This document shows, in pieces, positions 26,871 to 38,516 of a DNA stretch of 64,000 bases. Positions within the stretch are counted from its first letter, which is position 1. Each line of letters starts with the position of its first letter. The translations under genes were made by a program, and so were the position numbers. Location of the stretch: NCBI GenBank assembly GCA_016717595.1, contig JADKFE010000018.1, forward strand, positions 69,094-133,093, in the 5' to 3' direction. The stretch comes from Deltaproteobacteria bacterium (GTDB lineage: Bacteria; Myxococcota_A; UBA796; CAJQPC01). The notes below the pieces were generated by a model. The model did no database searches. It was not told the origin of the DNA and saw nothing but the letters and a program-made list of their open reading frames with translations.

Positions 26871-28463
26871 ATGCCTTTGGTCAAAGTCAACGGGATCGCC
26901 GTCGAGGTGCCGCCAGGCACCAACATGATCGAGGCCGCAAAGAAGGTCGGGGTCGAGATCCCGCACTACTGCTACCACCCGCACCTGAGCGTCGCCGGCA
27001 ACTGCCGGATGTGCCTCGTGGACGTGGAGGCTGGCGGCCGCGGCCCCGACATCGCCTGCAACATGGCGGCCACCGAGGGCCTCGCCATCCGCACGGACAC
27101 CCCCAAGGTGACCCAGATGCGGAAGTCCGTGATGGAGTTTCTGCTGGTCAACCACCCCCTGGACTGTCCGATCTGTGACCAGTCCGGGGAGTGCCGCCTG
27201 CAGGACTACTACATGGAGTACGGCCAGCACGACTCGCGCCTCGCTGACGCCAAGATGGGCAAAGGCAAACGCCAAGACATCGGCGATCAGATCGTGCTCG
27301 ACGCCGAGCGCTGCGTGCAGTGCTCGCGCTGTGTGCGGTTCTCCGACGAGGTCACGGGCACGGGTGAGCTGCGCCTGTTCAACCGCAGCAACCAGACCCA
27401 GATCGGCATCTTCCCCGGCGTGCGGCTCTCGCACCAGTACCAGGGCAACCTCGCCGACATCTGCCCCGTCGGCGCGCTCACGTTGAAGGACTTCCGCTTC
27501 AAGAAGCGGGTGTGGTGGCTCAAGGAGTCCGAGTCGGTCTGCGGCGGCTGCGCCACGGGCTGCAACATCTTGGTTCATCACCAAGAGAACGAGGTCTACC
27601 GCTTCACGCCCCGCCGCAACGACGAGGTGAACAAGTCCTGGATCTGCGACCAGGGCCGCCTCTCGTACAAAGACGTCACGAGCCTCAAGCGCCTGACCGG
27701 CGCCAAGGTGGACGGCCAGCGCGCGGAGCTCCCCGAGGCCGCCAACGCCGCGGCGCTGCTGCTCAAGGGCGCCAAGGTCGGCGTGGTGTTCGGCGCCAAG
27801 GCCACCACCGAGGCCAACTGGGCGGCGGTGAAGCTGGTGCGGGCCCGGCTGCCCAACGCCCGGGCCTATGTGATCGAGGGCAACGACCCCGACGCCTTCA
27901 CCTACCAGGACGAGATCCTCGTGGACTCGGACAAGACGCCGAACCGCTTCGGCGCCGCGCTCACCGCGAGCCAGCTCGGCTCGGTGGGGGACGCGGAGGC
28001 GCTCAAGGCGGCCTTGGCCTCGGGTGAGGTCGACGCGCTCCTCGTGCTGCACGATGACGTCGTCGGTCGCCTCGGCGTCGCGACGCCCAAAGCGCTGGTC
28101 TACGTCGGCACCTTCAAGAACGCCACGTCGTCCGCCGCCGCCGTCGTGCTCCCCGCGGCGCACTACATCGAGCAGCCGGGGACCTGGATCAACCGCCAAG
28201 GCCGCGTTCAGCGCCTCCGCAAGACGGTCGCCCCCGCCGGGGACAGCGTCGCGGACTACGCGGCCGTAGACGCCATCGGTCGGGCCTTCGGCGGCGCGGT
28301 CATCCCCGAGATGCCCGCGGCCATCTTCCAGGAGCTCGCCGCGGGCGTCAAGGCCCTCAACGGCCTCACGCTCAAGGGCTTAGGCCACGGCGGACAGCTC
28401 ATCACCCTCTTCGCGCCGAGCCCTGGGGTTGACCAGCCCGGCCAGGCCGCGCCGGCGAAGTAG
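26871..28463 (+). CDS. nuoG: NADH-quinone oxidoreductase subunit G (short form)
   Basis: An iron-sulphur subunit of 530 residues, well below E. coli NuoG (about 900) but in the range of short forms. Residues 1-100 are a [2Fe-2S] ferredoxin-like domain (HPHLSVAGNCRMCLVDVE). Next comes a His-Cys cluster region (PLDCPICDQSGECRLQDYY), then CVQCSRCVRFSDEVTG for a [4Fe-4S] cluster. CGGCATGCNILVHH opens a truncated molybdopterin-oxidoreductase-like domain, which lacks the usual C-terminal extension. ATG follows GGAG by seven bases. Confidence 0.94.
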   Translation: MPLVKVNGIAVEVPPGTNMIEAAKKVGVEIPHYCYHPHLSVAGNCRMCLVDVEAGGRGPDIACNMAATEGLAIRTDTPKVTQMRKSVMEFLLVNHPLDCPICDQSGECRLQDYYMEYGQHDSRLADAKMGKGKRQDIGDQIVLDAERCVQCSRCVRFSDEVTGTGELRLFNRSNQTQIGIFPGVRLSHQYQGNLADICPVGALTLKDFRFKKRVWWLKESESVCGGCATGCNILVHHQENEVYRFTPRRNDEVNKSWICDQGRLSYKDVTSLKRLTGAKVDGQRAELPEAANAAALLLKGAKVGVVFGAKATTEANWAAVKLVRARLPNARAYVIEGNDPDAFTYQDEILVDSDKTPNRFGAALTASQLGSVGDAEALKAALASGEVDALLVLHDDVVGRLGVATPKALVYVGTFKNATSSAAAVVLPAAHYIEQPGTWINRQGRVQRLRKTVAPAGDSVADYAAVDAIGRAFGGAVIPEMPAAIFQELAAGVKALNGLTLKGLGHGGQLITLFAPSPGVDQPGQAAPAK

Positions 28464-28492
28464 CCGGACCCTCGCGCTTCCAAGGACCTCCG

Positions 28493-29938
28493 ATGTCTGA
28501 GACAATGCTCACGGTCATCCTCGCGCTGGTGAAGTGCGTCTTCTCCCTCGCGTTCGTGATGCAGATCGTGCCGCTGCTCATCTGGGCGGAACGTAAGGGC
28601 GCGGCCTACATCCAGGACCGCCCCGGCCCCAACCGCGCGCACATCCTCGGCGTTCGTGCGGGCGGGCTCATCCACACCCTGCCCGACGTCTTTAAGCTCA
28701 TCACCAAAGAGGACGTGGTCCCGTCTCACGTCTTCCGGCCGCTGTGGGCCTTGGCCCCCATCATCTCGATGTCGGTGGCGCTGGTGACGTTCTCGGTGGT
28801 GCCTTGGGGTGACCAGATCCTCATCCCGGCGGAGATCGCCGAGAAGTACCTGGGCACCACGGGCCCCTTGGCCGTGAACCTCCAGGTCGCGGACATCGAC
28901 GGCGGGCTGCTCTACGTCCTGGCGATGACGTCTCTGGGCGTCTACGGCATCATGCTCGCGGGCTGGTCGTCGAACAACAAGTTCTCGTTGATCGGCGGCC
29001 TGCGCAGCGCGGCCCAGATGGTCAGCTATGAGCTCGCGATGGGCATGGGCGTCGTCGCGATGTTCATGACCTACGGCACGACCCGCCTCGACACCATCAT
29101 GCAGATTCAGTCGGAGTCGATCCTCAACTGGGGTGTGCTCTTGAGCCCCCCGGTGGGCCTCGTCGCCTTCATCTTGTTCTGGGTCTCCGCCTTCGCCGAG
29201 TGTAACCGCAACCCCTTCGACCTCCCCGAAGGTGAGGCCGAGCTCGTCGCCGGGTACCACACCGAGTACAGCTCCCTACGTTTTGCGCTGTTCTTCATGG
29301 CTGAGTACGCGAACATGGTGGTGGCGTCGTCCGTCACCGCGACCTTGTTCTTCGGCGGGTACAACATCCCGTTCGTGAACGGCGCGATGCTGCGGGAGCA
29401 CATCGACCTCGTGCTCATCGCCATTGGCGTCGGCGGCGGCGTGTTCTTCCTCTTCGCCGCGAGCATCGCGTTTGGTCGCCGCAAAGATCCCTTCTACGCC
29501 GCGATGGAGGCCTTCAAGGGCCCCCGCCCGAACAAGCTCGCCCCGGTCGGTGGCCTCAACGGCTTGCTCTACCGCGCGCTGCACGACGACACCCTGCGTC
29601 AGCACGAGTGGAAGATCTTCACCGCCATCTGGGCGGGCGCGGCCGCGGCTCACTTCGGGCTCATCGGCCTGGGCGCGATGAACATCGCGTCGGGCATGCC
29701 GCTGCTCACGGAGATCATCGTCTTCGTGACCCAGCTCAACGCCTTCGTCGTCAAGGTGCTCTTCGGCTGCTGGATGTTCATCTGGGTGCGCTGGACGCTG
29801 CCGCGCTTCCGCTACGACCAGCTTATGGACTTGGGCTGGAAGTACATGCTGCCCATCGGGCTGGTCAACATCCTCTTGGCCGCGGTCTGGCTGCTCATCG
29901 ACGCCAACACCATGCGCCTCTACGCCGCCATCCCTTAG
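28493..29938 (+). CDS. nuoH: NADH-quinone oxidoreductase subunit H with a large insertion
   Basis: The membrane subunit bridging the quinone cavity; ERKGAAYIQDRPGPNRA, DGLLYVLAM-like and NRNPFDLPEGEAELVAGYHTEY match the family. It has 481 residues, against about 325-345 in most bacteria. The extra length sits between FFGGYNIPF (about residue 285) and VVKVLFGCWMFIWVRW (about residue 420), where E. coli NuoH has about ten residues. The insertion contains two hydrophobic segments (LVLIAIGVGGGVFFLFAAS and IWAGAAAAHFGLIGLGAM) around a basic soluble part. The frame is unbroken, so this is a genuine feature of the gene. Confidence 0.94.
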   Translation: MSETMLTVILALVKCVFSLAFVMQIVPLLIWAERKGAAYIQDRPGPNRAHILGVRAGGLIHTLPDVFKLITKEDVVPSHVFRPLWALAPIISMSVALVTFSVVPWGDQILIPAEIAEKYLGTTGPLAVNLQVADIDGGLLYVLAMTSLGVYGIMLAGWSSNNKFSLIGGLRSAAQMVSYELAMGMGVVAMFMTYGTTRLDTIMQIQSESILNWGVLLSPPVGLVAFILFWVSAFAECNRNPFDLPEGEAELVAGYHTEYSSLRFALFFMAEYANMVVASSVTATLFFGGYNIPFVNGAMLREHIDLVLIAIGVGGGVFFLFAASIAFGRRKDPFYAAMEAFKGPRPNKLAPVGGLNGLLYRALHDDTLRQHEWKIFTAIWAGAAAAHFGLIGLGAMNIASGMPLLTEIIVFVTQLNAFVVKVLFGCWMFIWVRWTLPRFRYDQLMDLGWKYMLPIGLVNILLAAVWLLIDANTMRLYAAIP

Positions 29939-29947
29939 GAGCCGAAG

Positions 29948-30538
29948 ATGTCTGACGTCACCCCGGCGATCAAGAAGCGTAAGCTCAACACCTCGGAGTC
30001 GATCTACCTGGTCGAGGTGCTCAAAGGCATGGCCATCACCATGGGCCATGTCATCAAGAACATCATCGGCGAGCTCAAGGGGCAGTCCACGTTTGACACG
30101 ATGGAGTACCCCGAGGTTCGTAAGCCCGTGAACGACCGCTTCAAAGGCGCTCACCGCCTGACGACGCGGCCCGACGGCAAGTACAAGTGCGTCGCCTGCA
30201 TGTGCTGCTCCACGGCCTGCCCGGCCAAGTGCATCAGCATCGTGGCCGGTGAAGACGCCGACGATCCCATTGAGAAGTTCCCGGTGCGCTTCGACATCGA
30301 CATGCTGCGGTGCATCTACTGCGGCTTCTGTGTCGAGGCCTGTCCCAAAGACGCGATCCGAATGGACACGCGCATCTATGAGATCAACGCCTTCTCGCGG
30401 CAGGACATGATCCACACGCGGGACTACATGCGGGATCTCATGGCTGGGGATAAGCCGGAGGCCGAGCAGTGGTATCGGGAGAACCCCCAGCACTCCCCCG
30501 AGGGCTTCCTCGGCGAAGTTCCACCCGTCATCCCCTGA
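29948..30538 (+). CDS. nuoI: NADH-quinone oxidoreductase subunit I
   Basis: The 196-residue ferredoxin-like subunit carrying clusters N6a and N6b. Two CxxCxxCxxxCP motifs are visible: CVACMCCSTACP (about residues 82-93) and CIYCGFCVEACP (about residues 122-133). YKCVACMCCSTACPAKCI and the downstream ALTxxYE-like RIYEINAFSR are family traits. It starts nine bases after nuoH with a GGAG site. Confidence 0.97.
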   Translation: MSDVTPAIKKRKLNTSESIYLVEVLKGMAITMGHVIKNIIGELKGQSTFDTMEYPEVRKPVNDRFKGAHRLTTRPDGKYKCVACMCCSTACPAKCISIVAGEDADDPIEKFPVRFDIDMLRCIYCGFCVEACPKDAIRMDTRIYEINAFSRQDMIHTRDYMRDLMAGDKPEAEQWYRENPQHSPEGFLGEVPPVIP

Positions 30539-30581
30539 GCTAATGCGCTCGTGCGCACACGCAGGCGGTTCTGGTACGCGG

Positions 30582-31091
30582 ATGTTTGAAGCCCTCCTCT
30601 TCTACACGTTCTCTGCGCTCGCGGTCTTCGCGGGCGCGATGGTCATCACCCGGCGGAACGCCGCGTCGAGCGCCATCGCGCTCGTGGCGAGCTTCTTCTG
30701 CCTCGCGTCGATGTACGCGATGCTCGGGGCCCACTTCGTCGCCGTCATCCAGATCCTGGTGTACGCCGGCGCGATCATGGTCCTGTTCATCTTCGTGATC
30801 ATGGTGCTCAACCTGCGCGAAGACAACGACCCAGGGTGGAACCTCTCCCCCCGGGCGGTGCTCGGCGCGGGCGTCGGCGGCTTGGTCGGCCTCACGGTGT
30901 TTGTCGGCGCCTCGGCGGCGCGCAGCATGACGTTTATGCCCACCGACAAGCTCGACCCCAACTTCGGCACCATCGAGCAGATCGGCTACACGCTGTTCTC
31001 GGGCCGTTATCTGCTGCCTTTTGAGGTGGTCTCCGCGCTCCTCACGGTCGCGGTGGTCGGCGCGGTCGTGCTGGCCAAGAAGGAGCTGTGA
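30582..31091 (+). CDS. nuoJ: NADH-quinone oxidoreductase subunit J
   Basis: A 169-residue membrane subunit with five hydrophobic segments. LVYAGAIMVLFIFVIMVLNL (about residues 60-80) is the family's pi-bulge helix. The start at 30582 (MFEALLFY) is chosen because it begins at the first helix; an in-frame ATG at 30543 adds 13 residues unlike the family. Its TGA overlaps the nuoK ATG by one base. Confidence 0.94.
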   Translation: MFEALLFYTFSALAVFAGAMVITRRNAASSAIALVASFFCLASMYAMLGAHFVAVIQILVYAGAIMVLFIFVIMVLNLREDNDPGWNLSPRAVLGAGVGGLVGLTVFVGASAARSMTFMPTDKLDPNFGTIEQIGYTLFSGRYLLPFEVVSALLTVAVVGAVVLAKKEL

Positions 31092-31399
31092 TGGAACAGG
31101 TCGGCCTCTTCCCGGTGCTCGCGGTGTCCGCGGCGCTGTTCCTCTTGGGGGTGATCGGCGTCTTGACGCGCCGCAACATCCTCATCGTGCTCATGAGCGT
31201 CGAGCTGATGCTCAACGCCGTGAACCTCTCGTTCGTCGCGTTCGCGCGGCATCACGGCACCCTCGATGGCCATGTCTTCGCGGTCTTCGTGATGGCGGTG
31301 GCCGCCGCCGAGGCCGGTGTGGGCCTCGCCCTGGTCATTCTGCTGTACCGCAACCGACACAAGGTCGATCTCGACGACCTCAACCTCTTGAAAGGCTGA
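31091..31399 (+). CDS. nuoK: NADH-quinone oxidoreductase subunit K
   Basis: A 102-residue membrane subunit with three helices. GVLTRRNILIVLMSVELMLN and AVNLSFVAF carry the conserved Glu residues (SVELMLN and, later, AAAEAGVGLA) that transfer protons between antiporter-like units. ATG at 31091 overlaps the nuoJ stop. A GTG one codon earlier would also be possible. AAGGAG lies seven bases upstream. Confidence 0.95.
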   Translation: MEQVGLFPVLAVSAALFLLGVIGVLTRRNILIVLMSVELMLNAVNLSFVAFARHHGTLDGHVFAVFVMAVAAAEAGVGLALVILLYRNRHKVDLDDLNLLKG

Positions 31400-31403
31400 G
31401 ACC

Positions 31404-33537
31404 GTGAGCCCCAATCTGCTCCCCCTGGTGCCTGGGCTCCCCCTGCTCGGCGCCGTCGTTAACGCGGTCCTCGGGCCGCGTGTGCCGCGCGCGGTGACCG
31501 GCGCCATCGGCACCCTCGCCGTCGCCGCGTCCGCCGTGCTCTCGTTCATGACCCTCGCCAGCCTCACCGGCGGCGGTCATGGAGATGAGCACCACGCCGT
31601 CGAGCCCTTGACCTACACGCTCTACACCTGGATGCAGGTGGGCGGCTTCAAGGCCGACATCGGCTTCTTGGCCGACCCGCTGTCCGCGGTGATGATGTGT
31701 GTCATCACCGGCATCGGCTCGCTCATTCATCTCTACTCGTCGGCCTACATGGACGACGCCAAGGATGAGCGCTCGGTCTGGCGCTTCTTCTCGTACCTGA
31801 ACCTCTTCGTCTTCGCGATGTTGTTGCTCGTCATGGGCGACAACTTCTTGCTGATGTTCGTCGGCTGGGAAGGTGTGGGCGTCTGCTCCTACCTGCTCAT
31901 CGGCTTCTGGTTCTCGGACACGGCCAACGCGGTGGCGGGCAAGAAGGCCTTCGTCACGAACCGCGTCGGCGACTTCATGTTCATCCTCGGCTTGTTCTGG
32001 CTGTACTGGTCGCTGGGCGACAAGGCCACGATGAACTTCACCGAGCTGCAGCAGGTCATCGCCGCCAACCCGGCGCTCGTCGGTGGGGTAGGGGGCCTCG
32101 TCGTCACCGGCGTCTGTATGCTCTTCTTCGGCGGCGCCACGGGCAAGAGCGCGCAGATCCCGCTCTATGTCTGGCTGCCCGACGCCATGGCCGGCCCGAC
32201 GCCGGTGTCCGCGCTCATCCACGCGGCGACGATGGTGACCGCTGGCATCTACATGATCTGCCGGCTGAACTTCCTCTACGTGATGAGCCCGATGGCCATG
32301 GGCCTCGTCGCCTTGACCGGCGCGCTCACGGCCTTCTTCGCGGCGGTCATCGCCTTCACCCAGACCGACATCAAGAAGGTGCTGGCCTACTCCACGGTGA
32401 GCCAGCTGGGCTTCATGTTCATCGGCGTCGGCATCGGCGCGTTCACCGCGGGCTTCTTCCACGTCTTGACCCACGCCTTCTTCAAGGCGCTGATGTTCCT
32501 CGGGTCCGGCTCCATCATCCACGCCCTGCACCACGAGCAGGACATGCGGAAGATGGGCGGGCTGCGCAAGTACATGCCCGTCACCTTCTGGACCTTCACC
32601 GCGGGCTACCTGGCGATCATCGGCTTCCCGGCACCTCGGGCTTCTTCTCCAAGGACGAGATCCTCTGGCTCACCTTCATCACCCCGCCGGAGCGTGTCGC
32701 GCTGTTCGGTGAGGCCTTCAACCTGGCCAAGGTCTGCTACGGCCTCGCCTTCGTGACGGCGCTGCTCACCGCCTTCTACATGAGCCGCCTCTACTTCATG
32801 ACCTTCTTCGGGGAATACCGGGGTGGGCAGGCGACCATGGCCATGGCCACGACGCCCATGGTCACGACGCGCATGGTCACGGCCACGATGATCACGGCCA
32901 CGGCCACACCCCCCACGAGTCGCCTTGGCCGATCACCGTGCCCTTGGTCGTGCTCGCGGTGCTCAGCCTCGTCGGCGGCTTCTTGAACACGCCGCACTGG
33001 TTCCCGGTGGGGAGCCATGAGGTGCTGCACCACTTCTTCGCCCCGGTGTTCGGCGCCTCAGAGGCGGCCTTGGGCGACTTCAACTGGCCGATGGTGGCGG
33101 ACTACACGACGGCGGCGCTCACCCGCAGCACGGGCCAAGAGCTGTTCTTCATGAGCGTCACGCTCATCCTCATCGGCTTCTCGGTCGGCATCGCTTGGGT
33201 GGTGTACGGCGGCAAGAAGGCGACGGACCACGGCGTGCAGCTCGACTACATCGCCACGGAGAGCGACCGGGTTTACCAGGGCTCGCTCAACAAGTGGTAC
33301 ATCGACGAGCTCTACGACGCCGTCATCCTCACGCCGACGCGCCTCATCAGCCGCCATGTGCTGTGGGCGGTGGTCGATGCGCAGCTCATCGACGGCTTGG
33401 TGAACTGGTGTGGCCAGGCCGCCCAGAGCCTCGCGCGGGGCTACGGCCGCATCTTCCAGACCGGCCGCGTGCAGGCCTACGCTTTGGGCGTAGCCGTCGG
33501 CACCTTCCTCATCGTCTTCGTCTACTCGATCGGGTGA
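31404..33537 (+). CDS. nuoL: NADH-quinone oxidoreductase subunit L, read across two single-base frameshifts
   Basis: The distal antiporter-like subunit of complex I, about 711 residues once repaired. Start is GTG at 31404. The first 410 residues are intact (SLLIGFWF-like helices, TPVSALIHAATMVTAGIYM, DIKKVLAYSTVSQLGFM). The frame then shifts at G2 32630-32631 inside GFPGTSGFFSKDEILW. It shifts again at 32830-32831, at the entry to a His-rich loop (GHGHDAHGHDAHGHGHDDHG in the repaired frame). The last 200 residues follow, with the lateral helix and KKATDHGVQLDYIATESDR. Both shifts are repaired by adding one G. A functional gene with sequencing errors is most likely. Confidence 0.9.
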
Positions 33538-33541
33538 CTCG

Positions 33542-35088
<1,547 letters not shown>

Positions 35089-35089
<1 letters not shown>

Positions 35090-36582
35090 TGTTGCCCCTG
35101 ACCCCTCCCCCGGTGCTGGTGCCCGAAGGGCTCTCCCAGGACCTCGCCGCCTTCGCCCCCGCCTTCGTCATCTTCGGCGCGGCGCTGGTCATCCTCTTGT
35201 GGGAGGCCGTCGTGCGGCCCGCCGACAAGCGGGTGTTCATGGGCTTCTCTCTGACGGCGATCCTTGTGGCCTTGGGCCTCAACGTCGGCGTCCCTGTGGA
35301 CGACCGCCTGGGCTTCTCGGGCATGGTGTCGTTTGACGCCTACAGCGTCTTCTTCAACTCCGTGTTCCTCATCTCCGCCGCGCTCTCGACGCTCTTGTCT
35401 CACGACTACTTAGAGCGGGTGGGCGTGCGCATCGGCGAGTACTACTCGCTCGTGCTGTTCGGCCTGTTCGGCATGATGCTCTTGGGCATGGGCGCTGACC
35501 TCATGCTCCTGTTCGTGGGCATTGAGGTGATGTCCATCGCCTTCTACTGCCTCTCGGCGATCAAACGCACCGACGCCCGGGGCATCGAGAGCGGCTTCAA
35601 GTACTTCATCATGGGCGCCTTCGCCTCGGGCATCTTGCTCTACGGCGTGTCGTTTGTGTATGGCGCCACGGGCACCACCTCGCTCCAGGGCATCCGCGCC
35701 GCGATTGACGGCGGCGTGCACGGCGGGATGTTGGGCCTCGGCGTGGCGTTCATCATCGCCGGGTTCATGTTTAAGATCGCCGCGGTGCCGTTCCACATGT
35801 GGGCCCCGGATGTGTACGAGGGCGCGCCGGCCTCGGTCACTGGCTACATGGCCACGGGCGTGAAGGCGGCGTCGTTCGCGGCCTTTGGTCGGGTGCTCTT
35901 CGTGGCCTTCTTGGGCCTCAAGGACGACTGGGCCGCGCCGCTCATGGTCATCGCCGCGGCGACGATGCTGCTCGGCAACCTCGTCGCCTTGGTGCAGGAC
36001 GACCTCAAGCGTATGTTGGCCTACTCCTCCATCGCCCACGCTGGCTACATGCTCATGGCGCTGGTGGCGGTGGACTCGGAGAGCGTCGGGCTCAACGGCC
36101 AGGTCTCGGGCCTCCTGTTCTACCTGCTCGCCTACACGTTTATGAACCTCGGCGCCTTCGCGGTGCTCACGCTCATGGCCGGGGATCGGGACGATCTCAC
36201 GAGCATCAAGGGCCTCGCGGGGCTCTCGACGCGTAACCCTGGCGTGGCCGCGGGCCTCGCGCTGTGCCTGCTCTCCCTCGCGGGCATCCCGCCGACCATG
36301 GGCTTCGTCGGCAAGTTTTACCTCTTCGCCGCGGCGGTTCGCGCCGACTATGTCGGCCTCGCGGTGATCGCGGCGCTCTCCGGAGCGATCGGGGTCTACT
36401 ACTACCTGCGGCCCATCGTCGTGATGTACATGCAGGAGGGCGGCGAGCCTCTGGCGCTGCGCCCCACGGCGGCGAGCATCGGCGCCTTGGCCATCGCGTC
36501 CGTGGCGATCCTCTACTTTGGCCTCTTCCCCAGCCAGCTCATCGAGCTGTGTCAGGCGGGTGTGCTCTCCTTGGTGGGGTGA
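35089..36582 (+). CDS. nuoN: NADH-quinone oxidoreductase subunit N
   Basis: A 497-residue antiporter-like subunit and last gene of the operon. GIEVMSIAFYCLSAIKRTDA, ESGFKYFIMGAFASGILLYG and KIAAVPFHMWAPDVYEGAPA are typical of NuoN, with DDLKRMLAYSSIAHAGYM for the discontinuous helix. No terminator hairpin with a T-tract is seen downstream before the next promoter at 36660. Confidence 0.96.
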
Positions 36583-36659
36583 ACCCCCCTCGGGGCAGGT
36601 TCTACGCGGCGGGCCCTCGGGTCCGCCGTGTCTGTCTCTGGGGTCTTGTGCGGCGAGAT

Positions 36660-36689
36660 TTGCGGTAGCAGCCGAAGCACAGCTATAAT
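36660..36689 (+). promoter_or_regulatory. Promoter of the six-lipoprotein operon
   Basis: TTGCGG at 36660-36665 and a perfect TATAAT at 36684-36689 are separated by 18 bases. The first ATG (36742) is 52 bases downstream, leaving a leader of about 45 bases with GGAGCC before the start. Confidence 0.65.
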
Positions 36690-36741
36690 CCCCCGAACGT
36701 CTCGACATGGCCTCCCCCAAGGCCCATCTGCTGGAGCCCCC

Positions 36742-38493
36742 ATGCGACCATACGCCCTCTCCATTGGCCTCTCGGTGATGACGCTGCTCGCGGTCGGCTG
36801 CAAGTCTGGTGACTTGGAAGACAGCGGCGGCGCGGGCGCCAGCGAAGACAGCCGCTTCACCGTGACCCCTCCGGCGGGCGGCCTCGGTCAGTCAATGGCG
36901 GTGACGGTGCTCGCCGACACCAGCGCCTTTGAGTTCGGCGCCACCTCCCTGGACTTTGGCGCGGGCATCCTCGTGGAGTCGGTCACGGTTCAAGACGGCT
37001 GGACGGCGGTGGCCGACATCCTCATCGAGCCCGACGCCGACATCGGCCAGCGTGACGTCACCGTCGAGATCTCCGGCAGCACCTCGGTGCTTGACCGGGC
37101 CTTCCGGGTCACCGAGGAGTTCTTCACCGTCACGCCGGATCGGGGCAAGCTCGGCGAGACGGTGGATGTGGAGCTGGTCGGCACCAACACCCGCTGGAAG
37201 GCCGGGCGCACCTGGGCCAACTTCGGCGACGGCGTCGATGTGCTCGACGTGTCGGTCATCTCCGAGACCTTGCTCAACGCGACGATCTCCATCGACGCCG
37301 ACGCTCCTCCCGGCCTGCGTGACGTCTACACCGAAGACAGCGGCAAGATCGTCACCCTCTACGACGGCTTCCAGGTAGACCGCATCGCCTTGGGCGCGGT
37401 GTTTGACCCGGTTGAGGCCGAGCAAGGCGACACCGTCGAGTTCACCGTCTTCGCCCGGGGGACCAACTTCCTCCAAGACGAGACGACCATCACCTTCTTT
37501 GACGGCGATGGCCTCAACCCCGACATCCGCGTGGACTCCATCACCGTGCTCGACGCGGAGAACCTCTGGGGCCGGATGACGCTGTCCAACGCCGCGGAGC
37601 TCGGCCTGCGCGACGTGCTGCTCACCACGGCGGATGAGGGCCTACGCATCCCCGACGCGTTCACGGTGATCGGCGGCGACTACTCCTTGGACGAGGTCGC
37701 GATTGACCTCCGCTTCACCGTGGTGCGGGGCCTCGACAACTCCTCGGGTGGGATCTCCGAGTCCGTGCAGGCCTCCTGCGTGTTCTTCATCCCCCTCGAC
37801 CCGCCTTGTCCCTCCGGCGGCGGCATGGGCAGCAAGCCCGAGCCCAGCCCCTATGACACCAACGCCATCGGCCCGATCACCGGCTCGGGCAGCTCCAGCG
37901 AAGACTGCCCCAACCCCACGACCTTCTCCGCCGGCGACTACGTCTGGCTGGAGTCCGACAAGAACATCGTCACCTTAGAGAAGCAGGTGGACGCCGCCTC
38001 GGGCATGATCAGCTACGTCGGCGTCGGGCTGACCTTGGCCGATTACGTCACCGACAACGTCTACGATCTGCACCTCCAGGGCGATCCCGACGGCCTCGCT
38101 GAAGAGATCGTCGAGCGTGTGCTGCCGACGGTGCCCTCGGACTGGTCGATGATCTCGCCGCAGCTCTGGGGCAACTACACCCACGACCGCACCCAGGACT
38201 TCGTCTACTCCTGGACCCCGGCGATGACCTACCCCGACGCGATCTTCATCACCTCGATCTCGGGCACGACCTGGGCCGAGACGGGTGATCCGGGCCTCGC
38301 CATCTCGATCCCGTGGGATGACGGCGAGCACACCTACTTTGGCTCGGAGCTCATCAACTTCGACCCGAACCCTGTGTCGTTCACGGCGTATAGCTACATC
38401 GAGGGCCCGGAGTTCGGCCTAAAGAACTCGATCTACCAGGAGAACCAGTCCGAGAGCTACATCTACCTCGGCGCCTCTATGGTGCTCAAGTAA
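36742..38493 (+). CDS. Lipoprotein with repeated IPT/Ig-like domains, first gene of a lipoprotein operon
   Basis: The protein has 583 residues. The signal peptide ends in lipobox LAVGCKSG. Three or four beta-sandwich units of about 90 residues follow. Each starts with a phrase like FTVTPPAGGLGQSMAVTVLA or FFTVTPDRGKLGETVDVELV and ends in a PPGLRDVYTED or ELGLRDVLLTT turn, resembling IPT/TIG-type domains. The C-terminal 220 residues have a different composition (Tyr-, Trp- and Ser-rich, with a Cys pair in CVFFIPLDPPC) and no family I know. It ends 23 bases before the next gene. A large surface scaffold is inferred. Confidence 0.72.
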   Translation: MRPYALSIGLSVMTLLAVGCKSGDLEDSGGAGASEDSRFTVTPPAGGLGQSMAVTVLADTSAFEFGATSLDFGAGILVESVTVQDGWTAVADILIEPDADIGQRDVTVEISGSTSVLDRAFRVTEEFFTVTPDRGKLGETVDVELVGTNTRWKAGRTWANFGDGVDVLDVSVISETLLNATISIDADAPPGLRDVYTEDSGKIVTLYDGFQVDRIALGAVFDPVEAEQGDTVEFTVFARGTNFLQDETTITFFDGDGLNPDIRVDSITVLDAENLWGRMTLSNAAELGLRDVLLTTADEGLRIPDAFTVIGGDYSLDEVAIDLRFTVVRGLDNSSGGISESVQASCVFFIPLDPPCPSGGGMGSKPEPSPYDTNAIGPITGSGSSSEDCPNPTTFSAGDYVWLESDKNIVTLEKQVDAASGMISYVGVGLTLADYVTDNVYDLHLQGDPDGLAEEIVERVLPTVPSDWSMISPQLWGNYTHDRTQDFVYSWTPAMTYPDAIFITSISGTTWAETGDPGLAISIPWDDGEHTYFGSELINFDPNPVSFTAYSYIEGPEFGLKNSIYQENQSESYIYLGASMVLK

Positions 38494-38516
38494 GCCCCCC
38501 TCTGGGAGTCTCCCCC

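Noticed and set aside
26871..28463. Truncation of nuoG
   Set aside because: It is shorter than E. coli NuoG, but all cluster motifs are present and the frame ends cleanly before nuoH; short forms are known.
31404..33537. nuoL as a pseudogene
   Set aside because: Both breaks are single-base homopolymer losses and all conserved parts remain in the repaired frame; the surrounding operon is intact.
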